DNA of 64,000 bases from JAFNGF01 sp964567045. Its GTDB lineage: Bacteria; Planctomycetota; Phycisphaerae; Sedimentisphaerales; Anaerobacaceae. Made by a program: the position numbers and the translations under genes. The notes under the pieces were generated by a model, which saw only the letters and a program-made list of their open reading frames with translations, had not been told where the DNA came from and searched no databases. The DNA is taken from contig CAZMLE010000006.1 in NCBI GenBank assembly GCA_964567045.1, forward strand, positions 1-64,000. The letters are read 5' to 3'. This document shows positions 8,761 through 16,224 of this stretch, in pieces (position 1 is the first letter of the stretch; each line of letters begins with the position of its first letter).

Positions 8761-9564
8761 CTACTTCCGCGATGCCGATGCTCGCACCAGAGCACTGAAT
8801 ATTGCGTCGCGATGTCTGAAATCATTGGTCAGTTCCGGATGCCACTGCACGAACAAGCCAAACCCTCCATCGACCCGTTCCAGAGCCTCGATAACCCCAT
8901 CTTCGCTGCGGGCTGCAACTATCAAACCCGTGCCCAGGTCGCTGACAGCCTGGTGATGGCTCGAAAAAACACGGGCTTGTTCGGCACCAAGGAGCTTGGC
9001 TAAAGAACTGGTAGGCACAATCTTGACGGTATGATATGCGCGGTGATTTACCTGCGTGCCTACCTGAGAAGGGATGTCCTGAATGAGTGTGCCTCCGGCA
9101 ACAACATTTGTAAACTGCATTCCCAGGCAAATGCCGAGGATGGGTTTGCCGCTCGCCAGCCACAGGGCGATTAACTTGCGCTCGAAATCGTATCGCTGTG
9201 GGGGCAGCGGTTTGACCGTCTGGTGGGGCTGCTGCCCGTAGGCTGAAGGAGGCACATCTCCGCCGCCCGTCAGGACCAGGCCATCCAGACTCTGCAGATA
9301 CCGCCGCAGAATCCCGTCATCATCAATGGTCGGCAGTACTACGGGCACACCACCGGCCTCGGCGACGGCCTGGACATAAGCGAAATTCACAATGGTATAT
9401 GCCATCTTGTCCTGCTCATCTATTTTGTAGACACTGGTAATACCTATTAGAGGTTCGGTCTCAGCCAGCGGCGACGGGTCAGCCCGACGCCCGGCGGGCC
9501 GGCTTTGGCAGCCCAGACACGCCAGCAGAAGCCCAGACCACAGTATTAGACATGCTCTTTTCAT
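8761..9564 (-). CDS. Lipoprotein gamma-glutamyl-GABA hydrolase-like class-I amidotransferase (peptidase C26)
   Basis: A 267-residue glutamine-amidotransferase-like hydrolase of the PuuD/C26 family. Landmarks are VNFAYVQAVAEAGGVPVVLP, the LDGLVLTGGGDVPPSAYG block, the nucleophile in PILGICLGMQ near residue 147, and WHPELT near 242 carrying His and Glu. The start is unusual for the family: MKRACLILWSGLLLACLGCQ is a lipoprotein signal with a lipobox (LACLGC), so this copy should be anchored outside the cytoplasm, whereas PuuD is cytosolic. The substrate is therefore open; an extracytoplasmic gamma-glutamyl or peptide amide is inference. Confidence 0.88.
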   Translation of the reverse strand: MKRACLILWSGLLLACLGCQSRPAGRRADPSPLAETEPLIGITSVYKIDEQDKMAYTIVNFAYVQAVAEAGGVPVVLPTIDDDGILRRYLQSLDGLVLTGGGDVPPSAYGQQPHQTVKPLPPQRYDFERKLIALWLASGKPILGICLGMQFTNVVAGGTLIQDIPSQVGTQVNHRAYHTVKIVPTSSLAKLLGAEQARVFSSHHQAVSDLGTGLIVAARSEDGVIEALERVDGGFGLFVQWHPELTNDFRHRDAIFSALVRASASRK

Positions 9565-9629
9565 AACATACCCCGTCGCGTGTCAATTCTCAATTTACAA
9601 TTGTCAATTGCCAATCTGCCATGAAAAAA

Positions 9630-9651
9630 GCCCACCCTTCCACGGGTGGGC
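9630..9651 (-). terminator. Rho-independent terminator (minus strand)
   Basis: GCCCACCC (9630-9637) pairs with GGGTGGGC (9644-9651) around a 6-nt loop. Read on the minus strand, the stem is followed at once by six T residues (A-run at 9624-9629). It lies downstream of the 52-residue gene at 9724-9882 and separates it from the amidotransferase gene. Confidence 0.85.
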
Positions 9652-9723
9652 CTTGTCGCGTTGGCCCCTGCAAAACCAGGGGTGGCCGCCTGCTACTTGT
9701 GTCCACCGCTGCGCTGGCTGATA

Positions 9724-9882
9724 CTACTTCTGGCCGGTCTGAGGACTGGCTGGCTTTGGCGCAGGCGCTCCACAGCCGCTTCCCGGGGCCCCGGGCTTAG
9801 GAACTGCAGGCTTAGGAGCTGCAGGCTTGGGGGCCACGGCTGGCTTCTGTGGTGCTTGCGGTTTCTTGGGTTGCTCTGCCAT
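9724..9882 (-). CDS. Small Pro/Ala/Lys-rich protein (52 aa)
   Basis: A small open frame that begins MAEQPKKPQAPQKPAVAPKP and continues with PKP/AAP repeats, a GSGCG turn with its only Cys, and a PQTGQK end. It is judged real because AAGGAG sits 9 bp before the ATG, a clear terminator follows at 9630-9651, and the gene is flanked by its own gaps, so it looks like a monocistronic unit. The sequence should be disordered and basic. No function is recognised. Confidence 0.6.
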   Translation of the reverse strand: MAEQPKKPQAPQKPAVAPKPAAPKPAVPKPGAPGSGCGAPAPKPASPQTGQK

Positions 9883-10164
9883 CTGTAATACTCCTTATCT
9901 TGCCGATGCTGTTTGTATGGGCCGCATCTATCACCTGATCGGTTCGCGACCGCCACCGTGGCGGCGCATAATCCGATCTGAGATTCTGTTCTGTCAGTAC
10001 TGTGGTGTTGATAGGTAAGCCAAGAATCGGTCCCTGCGTTCGACCTGACTGTCACGGTCCGGCAAACGCAAAGAACCATTTCACCTGGTATGAAAAACCT
10101 GAGCCTTCGCTTATGAGACAATAGCAAGACAAGAACAGGGGCACAGGTTCAAGATCTATCTACT

Positions 10165-10470
10165 TCAGGAGAAATTCCTGATCTCGCTTACACAAATCAA
10201 GGTCTGGATGCCTCGATAGTCGTCCTTAACGAGAGAATTGGTTGGGGTGCTAAAAGCAGCCGGGTCTACACATCCTCGGGCAGACACCCACCACTTCTCA
10301 AGATTTGTAATCATACCTCCACTTGCCCCGATGTCAACAGGCATTGCCAAGATTCCAAATATCTGTCCTTTTCTGCCAAGTGCAATAAATAAGCCGGCAT
10401 CTGCGTCTAAATTAGGTATTTCTAAGGCGCTAGCAACTTCAGTCCAGAGTTGCAAATCATTGAGCTGCAA
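10165..10470 (-). CDS. Doubtful hypothetical ORF or gene remnant
   Basis: A 101-codon frame with a TTG start in the gap 9883-10649. The sequence (LQLWTEVASALEIPNLDADA, then GMITNLEKWWVSARGCVD) has a natural composition, but I see no ribosome binding site, no known motif and no partner gene. It may be a remnant of a degraded gene. The rest of this gap (9883-10164 and 10471-10649) shows nothing else except a GTCCGCCAGACGTATGGCGGG palindrome near 10577-10597. Confidence 0.22.
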   Translation of the reverse strand: MQLNDLQLWTEVASALEIPNLDADAGLFIALGRKGQIFGILAMPVDIGASGGMITNLEKWWVSARGCVDPAAFSTPTNSLVKDDYRGIQTLICVSEIRNFS

Positions 10471-10649
10471 GAAGTTACCTCTTTTCGGAGGACGGCATTG
10501 CTACTGACAACTGACAAGGTACAATCAAGCGAATTGATTTTAGGCCCCCAGTGCGGTATCCTATATGTTTTTACACCCAGTCCGCCAGACGTATGGCGGG
10601 CAAGCTGTATGGCTGAACATAAAGAACACGATTTGGAAAGGAAGATGAA

Positions 10650-12269
10650 ATGACCAAGAGACACATTGCGCTGCTGCTAATTCTGACTGTGATGTTTGCT
10701 GTCACGCCGACAATTGCGGCTGTCGAGCGACCACAAAACATCATACTATTCGGCTGGGACGGGGCGCAGCGTGACCACGTGAACGAATGTCTCAGCCGGA
10801 AAGAGCTGCCGAATTTGCAGAGACTAATCGACCAGGGCACAAGCGTGAAGATCGACATCGAGGGTACGACCGATACCAAGGCCGGATGGTCGCAAATCCT
10901 TACCGGCTATTACCCTGAAGTGACGGGCGTCTATAGTAACGGCCGGTATCAGCCGATTCCCAAGGGCCTAAGTATATTCGAGAGGCTCGAAAAACAGTTT
11001 GGTTCTGACAAATTTGCGACGGTTGCAGTGATCGGCAAGCAAAGGCACTGCGGTGAGATTGACCCGCCCAAGAAGATCCGTTTAGACGAAGAAGAGAAAA
11101 AGGCCGAAGCTAAGGCCAAAGCAAAGAAAAAGCAAGCCCAGCCCGGCGCGGGCAAAAAGCCCCAGGGCAAGATAGTCGAGGAGAACGGTGTGAAGTACCG
11201 CGTTATTCCGGGCTCACCCTACTACAACATGTACACCGCACTGGAAACGTGGGAGTTCGGCCTAATGCAGGATCAGAAGGTCGGCACAAGAGCCATCGAG
11301 CTGCTGGAAAAGTACAAAGGCGAACCCTTCTTTTTCTTCGTCCATTTCGCCGAGGTCGATCACCAGGGCCACAAGTTCGGCGAGAACTCCAAGGAGTATA
11401 ACGATGCCCTGATCTCCAACGACCTGTGGACCGGCAAGATAATGGACAAGGTTAAAGAGCTGGGCTTGGCCGACAAGACGCAGTTCTATGTCACCGCCGA
11501 CCATGGCTTCAACGAAGATGCAAACGGGCACGGCTTTGCGCCGTACGTATTTCTTGCCACCAACAATAAAAAAGTCAACCGTGACGGTCGGCGCCAGGAC
11601 GTAGCCCCGACAATTCTGGAGGCGTTCGGCCTGGACGTGAGCAAGCTCACGCCGCCATTGGATGGCATATCGCTGACCAAGCCGGATAATCGTCCGCCAG
11701 CGGATATTCGCCCCCCGAAAACTCGCAAACAGATAAAAGAGGAAAGCACCCAAACCCATGAGCCGGACGTAGTATTTGTCCCTACGCCCCAGGATGTAGT
11801 AGAGAAAATGCTGGAGCTGGCAGAAGTCAAAAAGAGCGATCTGGTCTATGACCTGGGCTGCGGCGATGGACGGATCGTGGTAACGGCAGCCAAAAAGTAC
11901 GGCTGTAAGGCCGTAGGTTACGACGTAGATCCAGAGCGGATTAAAGAATCGCTGGAAAACGTCGAGAAGAATAATGTCGGTGACTTAGTTACAATACAGC
12001 AGAAGGACATCTTTACGCTCGACCTGAGCAAGGCAAACGTGATTACCCTGTACCTGCTTCCCAGTCTGAACGTCAAGCTGATCCCGCAGTTGGAGAAACT
12101 CAAGCCCGGCTCGCGGATTGTCTCGCACGATTTCGACATGAAGGGAGTGACACCAGACAAGGTGGTCGAGGTTACTTCTGCCAGCGGGCAAGTTGAACAC
12201 ACAGTCTATCTGTGGACTGCGCCGCTGAAGAAGGTGGAGCAGAAAAAGCCTGCCCCTATTTCCCGATGA
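10650..12269 (+). CDS. Exported alkaline-phosphatase-superfamily phosphodiesterase fused to a SAM methyltransferase domain
   Basis: A 539-residue two-domain protein. A signal peptide (residues 1-24, LLLILTVMFAVTPTIAA) precedes an alkaline phosphatase-superfamily domain. Metal motifs are ILFGWDGAQRDH at 31, EVDHQGH near 235 and TADHGFNEDANGHG near 280; TTDTKAGWSQILTGYYPE near 73 holds the nucleophile region. After a KTRKQIKEES linker, residues 370-530 form a class-I methyltransferase domain: FVPTPQDVVEKMLELA, then DLVYDLGCGDGRIVVTAA near 395 (SAM-binding motif I) and GYDVDPERI (motif II). There is no second start or ribosome site at the junction. It ends at a strong terminator. Putting a SAM-dependent domain behind a signal peptide is odd, because SAM is cytoplasmic. 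Confidence 0.88.
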   Translation: MTKRHIALLLILTVMFAVTPTIAAVERPQNIILFGWDGAQRDHVNECLSRKELPNLQRLIDQGTSVKIDIEGTTDTKAGWSQILTGYYPEVTGVYSNGRYQPIPKGLSIFERLEKQFGSDKFATVAVIGKQRHCGEIDPPKKIRLDEEEKKAEAKAKAKKKQAQPGAGKKPQGKIVEENGVKYRVIPGSPYYNMYTALETWEFGLMQDQKVGTRAIELLEKYKGEPFFFFVHFAEVDHQGHKFGENSKEYNDALISNDLWTGKIMDKVKELGLADKTQFYVTADHGFNEDANGHGFAPYVFLATNNKKVNRDGRRQDVAPTILEAFGLDVSKLTPPLDGISLTKPDNRPPADIRPPKTRKQIKEESTQTHEPDVVFVPTPQDVVEKMLELAEVKKSDLVYDLGCGDGRIVVTAAKKYGCKAVGYDVDPERIKESLENVEKNNVGDLVTIQQKDIFTLDLSKANVITLYLLPSLNVKLIPQLEKLKPGSRIVSHDFDMKGVTPDKVVEVTSASGQVEHTVYLWTAPLKKVEQKKPAPISR

Positions 12270-12325
12270 TTCATTCGCCTTACGTCTGGCGGATAAACTT
12301 GTGGTGAGCTTGTCGAATCCAATTG

Positions 12326-12370
12326 AATCGCCCCCGTTTCTGTCCCGATGGATCGGGACACGGGGGCGAT
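12326..12370 (+). terminator. Long GC-rich hairpin terminator
   Basis: AATCGCCCCCGT pairs with ACGGGGGCGATT. Inside it is a second perfect stem, TGTCCCGAT/ATCGGGACA. A T-rich tail (TTTTGTT) follows on the plus strand. It lies 57 bp after the phosphodiesterase-methyltransferase stop. The inner stem matches the GGGATCGGGA-type palindromes used elsewhere in the window. Confidence 0.8.
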
Positions 12371-12564
12371 TTTGTTCCGGGCGGATTATTTCGTATACTC
12401 TACGTTAGAAAGGCCGGATCCAACCGCAAGAAGTCAGCGTGCAGGCTCAGGTCAACTGCTGACTAATTGTGCGCGTGATCCAAATCAAGTCCGGTAATAC
12501 GCATCCCGGTAAATTGAAAATTTAGGACTTCGACTGTGGTGGGACTGATCGGAGTAACGTGCCT

Positions 12565-13419
12565 ATGAAACGAGGGACCCCGCTCAGCGGGAAACGAAAA
12601 AAGCAGTGGCCCTGGGTCCGGCAAATTGCCGGAATAGCGGTGCTGCTCTCCTTAGGAGTCATCGGGGCCATCAAGTTAGAATTAGTCGATGTGACTACTG
12701 TCAAGGCAGGAATCATCAGCCAGGTTGCACGAATTTATCTGAATAAGGCCGATGCGTATGCCTTGCTCGGCAAACACTACTGCTCTTCCGGCCGGTCCAA
12801 AGAAGCAGTTCAAGCCTGCGAGAGACTGGTCGGAATCAAGCCGGATGACGCCTCCGCACATGCCCTGCTGGGAAATGCTTACTACGAGGCAGGCCGTCCC
12901 CAGGAGGCAATTGAAAGCTACAAGAAGGCTATTGCGCTCGACCCAAATTGTTTCGCTGCCCACTTAGGGCTTGGTGAGGCGTACACCGGATTAGGTCGTC
13001 ACACGGAAGCCATAGAGTCCTATAAACAAGCCATAAGGATAAGGCCGGACTCTGCTTTTGCGTACCTGTCTCTCGGCCTGGTTTTTTCCAACTCAGGCTC
13101 TTACGAAGAAGCGATGCAGGCCTTCAGACAGGCCAAGGAGCTTGACCCGGATGTCGCGGGAGTCCACCTGCTGTCGGGCAAGACTTATCTGCAGGCAGGC
13201 CTTTATGAGCAGGCCATACAGTGTTTCAGGGATGTTATCCTAACCGACCCCTCGACTACGCTCGGGGCGGGCCAGGCTCATGCACAAGCATACTTCAATC
13301 TTGGCAAGGCTTATCTTCAGATCGGCGACCATGCCCTGGCTCTGGAACAACAACGGGTATTAGAGACATTAGACCCCAAGCTGGCCAGCGATCTTCTGGA
13401 GCTTATTAACAACAATTAG
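12565..13419 (+). CDS. TPR-repeat protein with N-terminal membrane anchor
   Basis: A 284-residue protein with one N-terminal transmembrane helix (QIAGIAVLLSLGVIGAIKLE) followed by about six tetratricopeptide repeats. Typical units are AYALLGKHYCSSGRSKEAVQ, AHALLGNAYYEAGRPQEAIE and AHLGLGEAYTGLGRHTEAIE. It is probably a scaffold held at the membrane; no partner is evident from the neighbours. GGAG lies 10 bp before ATG 12565 (a GTG two codons upstream is possible). The first codons, MKRGTPLSGKRKK, are encoded by a GGGACCCCGC...GCGGG palindrome also present at 38270 and 57251. A 20-bp insert-like stretch (DPSTTLGAGQAHAQ) interrupts the last repeat. Confidence 0.85.
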   Translation: MKRGTPLSGKRKKQWPWVRQIAGIAVLLSLGVIGAIKLELVDVTTVKAGIISQVARIYLNKADAYALLGKHYCSSGRSKEAVQACERLVGIKPDDASAHALLGNAYYEAGRPQEAIESYKKAIALDPNCFAAHLGLGEAYTGLGRHTEAIESYKQAIRIRPDSAFAYLSLGLVFSNSGSYEEAMQAFRQAKELDPDVAGVHLLSGKTYLQAGLYEQAIQCFRDVILTDPSTTLGAGQAHAQAYFNLGKAYLQIGDHALALEQQRVLETLDPKLASDLLELINNN

Positions 13420-13436
13420 CCCTTAAGAATTTTTTT

Positions 13437-13473
13437 GACAGGATTTACAGGATAATCCTGTTATCCCGTCTAA
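13437..13473. repeat. GACAGGATTTACAGGAT dispersed repeat, copy 1
   Basis: An intergenic copy of an imperfect palindrome whose halves are ACAGGATTTACAGGATAA and TCCTGTTATCCCGTCTAA. An identical core lies inside a coding region at 17757-17793, and a variant with about 20 extra bases between the halves lies at 25012-25072. Here it sits between convergent genes. Confidence 0.85.
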
Positions 13474-13488
13474 TTTTTTTTTGACAGA

Positions 13489-14334
13489 TCAGGAAATTTG
13501 GCTGCGCAGCCATTCGACACTCTTTTCCACATTGCCCGGCGCCGCTTCACATTCTATCGACAGAACTCCATCCCACTTGGTCTGCTTGAGCAGCTCGATG
13601 CAGCCTGCGATATTATCCGCGTTGACCCCTTCGCCAATAGCTACTACCGATGAGGCAATACCGGTCTGCTCACCGCGGGCAGCTTTAGCCAGCGATTCGC
13701 TAACATCTTTGATGTGGCAATGCGAAAGCTTGTCCCGAAATCTTCGCAGGAACTTCACGGGGTCCTGCCCGGCGATAAAAGTATTGCCTGTATCAAGGTT
13801 CATCCTCAGATAGGGCGAGTCAAAAAAGCTCAGGATTTGCTCCATAGTATCGGGACTCGTGGTGTAAGGTCCGTGCGGCTCAACATTGATGATGATGTCG
13901 TATCTTTCCGCCCACTCCAGCACTACGCGGTAGTACTGCTTCATAAGAGCCATGACTTCCTTATCCGTGTACCCTTGGGGCTTTCGGCCACCATCTGTAG
14001 TGTCCACACATGGGCAAACAAGAGCCTTGGCGAATTGGATGGCTCGGATGGTGTAGCCAATGCCGCGATACTGACCTTCGGGGCACGACATCGGATAAGC
14101 CGCATCCAGTTGCGAAACCTGCAATCCCATCGAGTCCAGGTAGCTTGCCAGCTTCAGCGGATCCGTGTGAAGCGGAATGTGCGGATTATAGCCCAAAGCC
14201 TGGACGAAGTAGTCCCCGTCGATGGTGCCGAACTCCACGTAATCAATGTCGTGGTCTCTGGCAAATTGACAGGGGACTTCATAAGAAACGTCAAAATGCC
14301 GCCAATTGTCTACGTGCATCCCTAATTTCAACAT
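13489..14334 (-). CDS. Sugar phosphate isomerase/epimerase-like TIM-barrel protein
   Basis: A 281-residue protein of the xylose-isomerase-like/AP-endonuclease-2 TIM-barrel superfamily. Metal-binding positions are visible in NVEPHG near residue 151, LRMNLDTGN near 178, SHCHIKDV near 206 and LSIECEA near 260. It has no signal peptide, so it is cytosolic and probably handles a sugar or polyol from carbohydrate breakdown. It starts 6 bp after the stop of the M14 carboxypeptidase gene and is the last of a three-gene minus-strand unit. The exact substrate cannot be read from the sequence. Confidence 0.85.
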   Translation of the reverse strand: MLKLGMHVDNWRHFDVSYEVPCQFARDHDIDYVEFGTIDGDYFVQALGYNPHIPLHTDPLKLASYLDSMGLQVSQLDAAYPMSCPEGQYRGIGYTIRAIQFAKALVCPCVDTTDGGRKPQGYTDKEVMALMKQYYRVVLEWAERYDIIINVEPHGPYTTSPDTMEQILSFFDSPYLRMNLDTGNTFIAGQDPVKFLRRFRDKLSHCHIKDVSESLAKAARGEQTGIASSVVAIGEGVNADNIAGCIELLKQTKWDGVLSIECEAAPGNVEKSVEWLRSQIS

Positions 14335-14340
14335 GGTCTT

Positions 14341-16212
14341 TTACTCCTTCTTCAATTCGGGCAATGCTGTGAACTTTGCTGAAATGGATTCCGTCCTCAC
14401 TGCGCAGGATAGGGTTGAGCTCTTGGTATGCACGCCACCTTTTGCCGAGTCGACCGTCACCGTGAAACTCCCCTTTCCTTTTCCGCTTGGGGACGCCTTA
14501 CGGCGGACAACGAATTGCACGTGCGCGGCGCTCATGCCAGCGATAGTATCCAGCTCCACTCGGTGCGGACGGCGTTTGACAGCTTGAGCCTTCTTGAAGA
14601 AGCGGTCGGTAATCCGGCCTGCGGACAGAACTTCAAGCTCGTCGCCCCGGATCGAAACAACATCCGGCGGACTGATGTGATGTGCCACATCCTGAGCCGT
14701 TCGCGTCGGTATAAGACGCTGATTTTCCACGGTCACCCATATCCTAAATAAGCCATCGGCAAGTTTTTCTGTCTCGATGTCACTGGTTCGCAGCAGCGGC
14801 ATCATGTCCGCGTGATACAACGTGAACGCCATATTGCGGTGCAGCTCCTCCTCAAGCAAGAACGACGGCGGCAGATGTCCCCATTGCTTTTTCGCGCCGC
14901 CAATCTCAATTTTGCCATAAGTGGGATGGTCATACTCTCCCCAGGGGATGGCGCCGTCACCCAGAAGCACGTACTCGACAAACTCAGCCTCGTTCTCGTC
15001 CGAAGGCTGGTCAGCGGTTTTGTACAAGTTTTTGGGCGTCCACAGTTCGTTTGTGAATGCCAGGATGCCACGCCCGGCATAAAACCAATCGTCTTCGCCG
15101 CCCCAAACGGTATAAAGGTCCTTCCAGGTAATCATCGAGCGATAAAAGGGCAGGATTTTTTCGCCGCGTTCGGCAATGACTTTCAGCACGTTCTCGTCCT
15201 GGTCTGTCATCGGGCCGCCCTCACGACCGGGACTTCGCAGAATCATACCGCCGGAATTATGGTATGACTGCGCAGCGGCGATATTGGGATGAGCCAGGAC
15301 AAACTCCGCCACCGCGCGTGTCTCCGGCTGCGAAAATGGATAGTCCTTGGCTCCATACTGGATGTAGGTCGGCTGCCAATCGTACGCCCAGTTGCGGTTA
15401 AGGTCGTAGCCGCCCGGACCATCTTCGTTGATCCGCCCGTCACCGTCATTATCGATCCCTTCCCAGCCGAGCAACATGTACTGGCCAGGCTCGTCAGGCT
15501 TCGCCCGTACCATCAAGTATTTGGGATAGTCAGGATGCAGCTTAAACCGACCCTGTGGGTCTTTTTTACGCATCATGGTAATAAAACCATCACCATTGAG
15601 GTCTTCGCAATCGTCTTCGTCCATAAGGCCATCTCGATCATTGTCTGTGGGCTGAAGGCCTGAACGGGCAAACTGCCCGCCGTGGATCCAGAAGTCTCGC
15701 CCATCAGGATTGATTGTGGGCACCAGATAAAAGACCCGGTCGTCCAGCAGGGCGGTGACTTTTTCCAGCCGACCATATTGATGGCAGAGATACCAGCCGG
15801 TGTAAGCCACGACTTCTCCTGCCTGGATCTCGTTGCCGTGAATGTTGCCATCGATATACATAGCGGGCTTGCGATTCGGATCGCCCACGTTGTGCGCGGT
15901 CACCTCCAGGCACCAGATGTCTCGTTTCTGAAATGACTTGCCGATGGAATAGAGTTTGGTCAGCTCGGGAAAGGCCTCGTTCAGCCGGGCAAGGACAGCC
16001 CCCAAGCCCGCATGGTCGTAATATCGATTCCAGGCGACCGGTACCTTCTGCTCTGCTGAGGCGCCCAGCGCAGGAAAGGTGTGCTCCGCCGGGTCACCGG
16101 CCTTTGGTTTACGCTCGCCAACCTGGGCGAGACTTAGCCGGGTCGATGCCAGCACGACGGACAGAAGAAGCGAAAGAACGGCAAATGCCTTTGACTTTAT
16201 CTGTTGGCTCAT
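14341..16212 (-). CDS. Secreted M14-family zinc carboxypeptidase
   Basis: A 623-residue exported metallocarboxypeptidase. A signal peptide (FAVLSLLLSVVLASTRLSLAQ) comes first. The zinc-binding HGNE of MYIDGNIHGNEIQAGEV lies near residue 122, the third zinc ligand in AAQSYHNSGGMI near 316, and a probable catalytic Glu in ILAFTNELW near 387. DNDRDGLMDEDDCEDLNGDG and a later IDNDGDGRINEDG look like calcium-binding loops within the catalytic domain, as in Planctomycetota relatives. A C-terminal beta-rich module follows. It starts 12 bp after the stop of its degenerate paralogue and should be cotranscribed with it. Confidence 0.92.
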   Translation of the reverse strand: MSQQIKSKAFAVLSLLLSVVLASTRLSLAQVGERKPKAGDPAEHTFPALGASAEQKVPVAWNRYYDHAGLGAVLARLNEAFPELTKLYSIGKSFQKRDIWCLEVTAHNVGDPNRKPAMYIDGNIHGNEIQAGEVVAYTGWYLCHQYGRLEKVTALLDDRVFYLVPTINPDGRDFWIHGGQFARSGLQPTDNDRDGLMDEDDCEDLNGDGFITMMRKKDPQGRFKLHPDYPKYLMVRAKPDEPGQYMLLGWEGIDNDGDGRINEDGPGGYDLNRNWAYDWQPTYIQYGAKDYPFSQPETRAVAEFVLAHPNIAAAQSYHNSGGMILRSPGREGGPMTDQDENVLKVIAERGEKILPFYRSMITWKDLYTVWGGEDDWFYAGRGILAFTNELWTPKNLYKTADQPSDENEAEFVEYVLLGDGAIPWGEYDHPTYGKIEIGGAKKQWGHLPPSFLLEEELHRNMAFTLYHADMMPLLRTSDIETEKLADGLFRIWVTVENQRLIPTRTAQDVAHHISPPDVVSIRGDELEVLSAGRITDRFFKKAQAVKRRPHRVELDTIAGMSAAHVQFVVRRKASPSGKGKGSFTVTVDSAKGGVHTKSSTLSCAVRTESISAKFTALPELKKE

Positions 16213-16224
16213 CAGAAAAACCTT

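Noticed and set aside
9889..10164. tRNA gene around the GGTTCGCGACC sequence near 9940
   Set aside because: No cloverleaf can be drawn; the acceptor and anticodon arms are missing.
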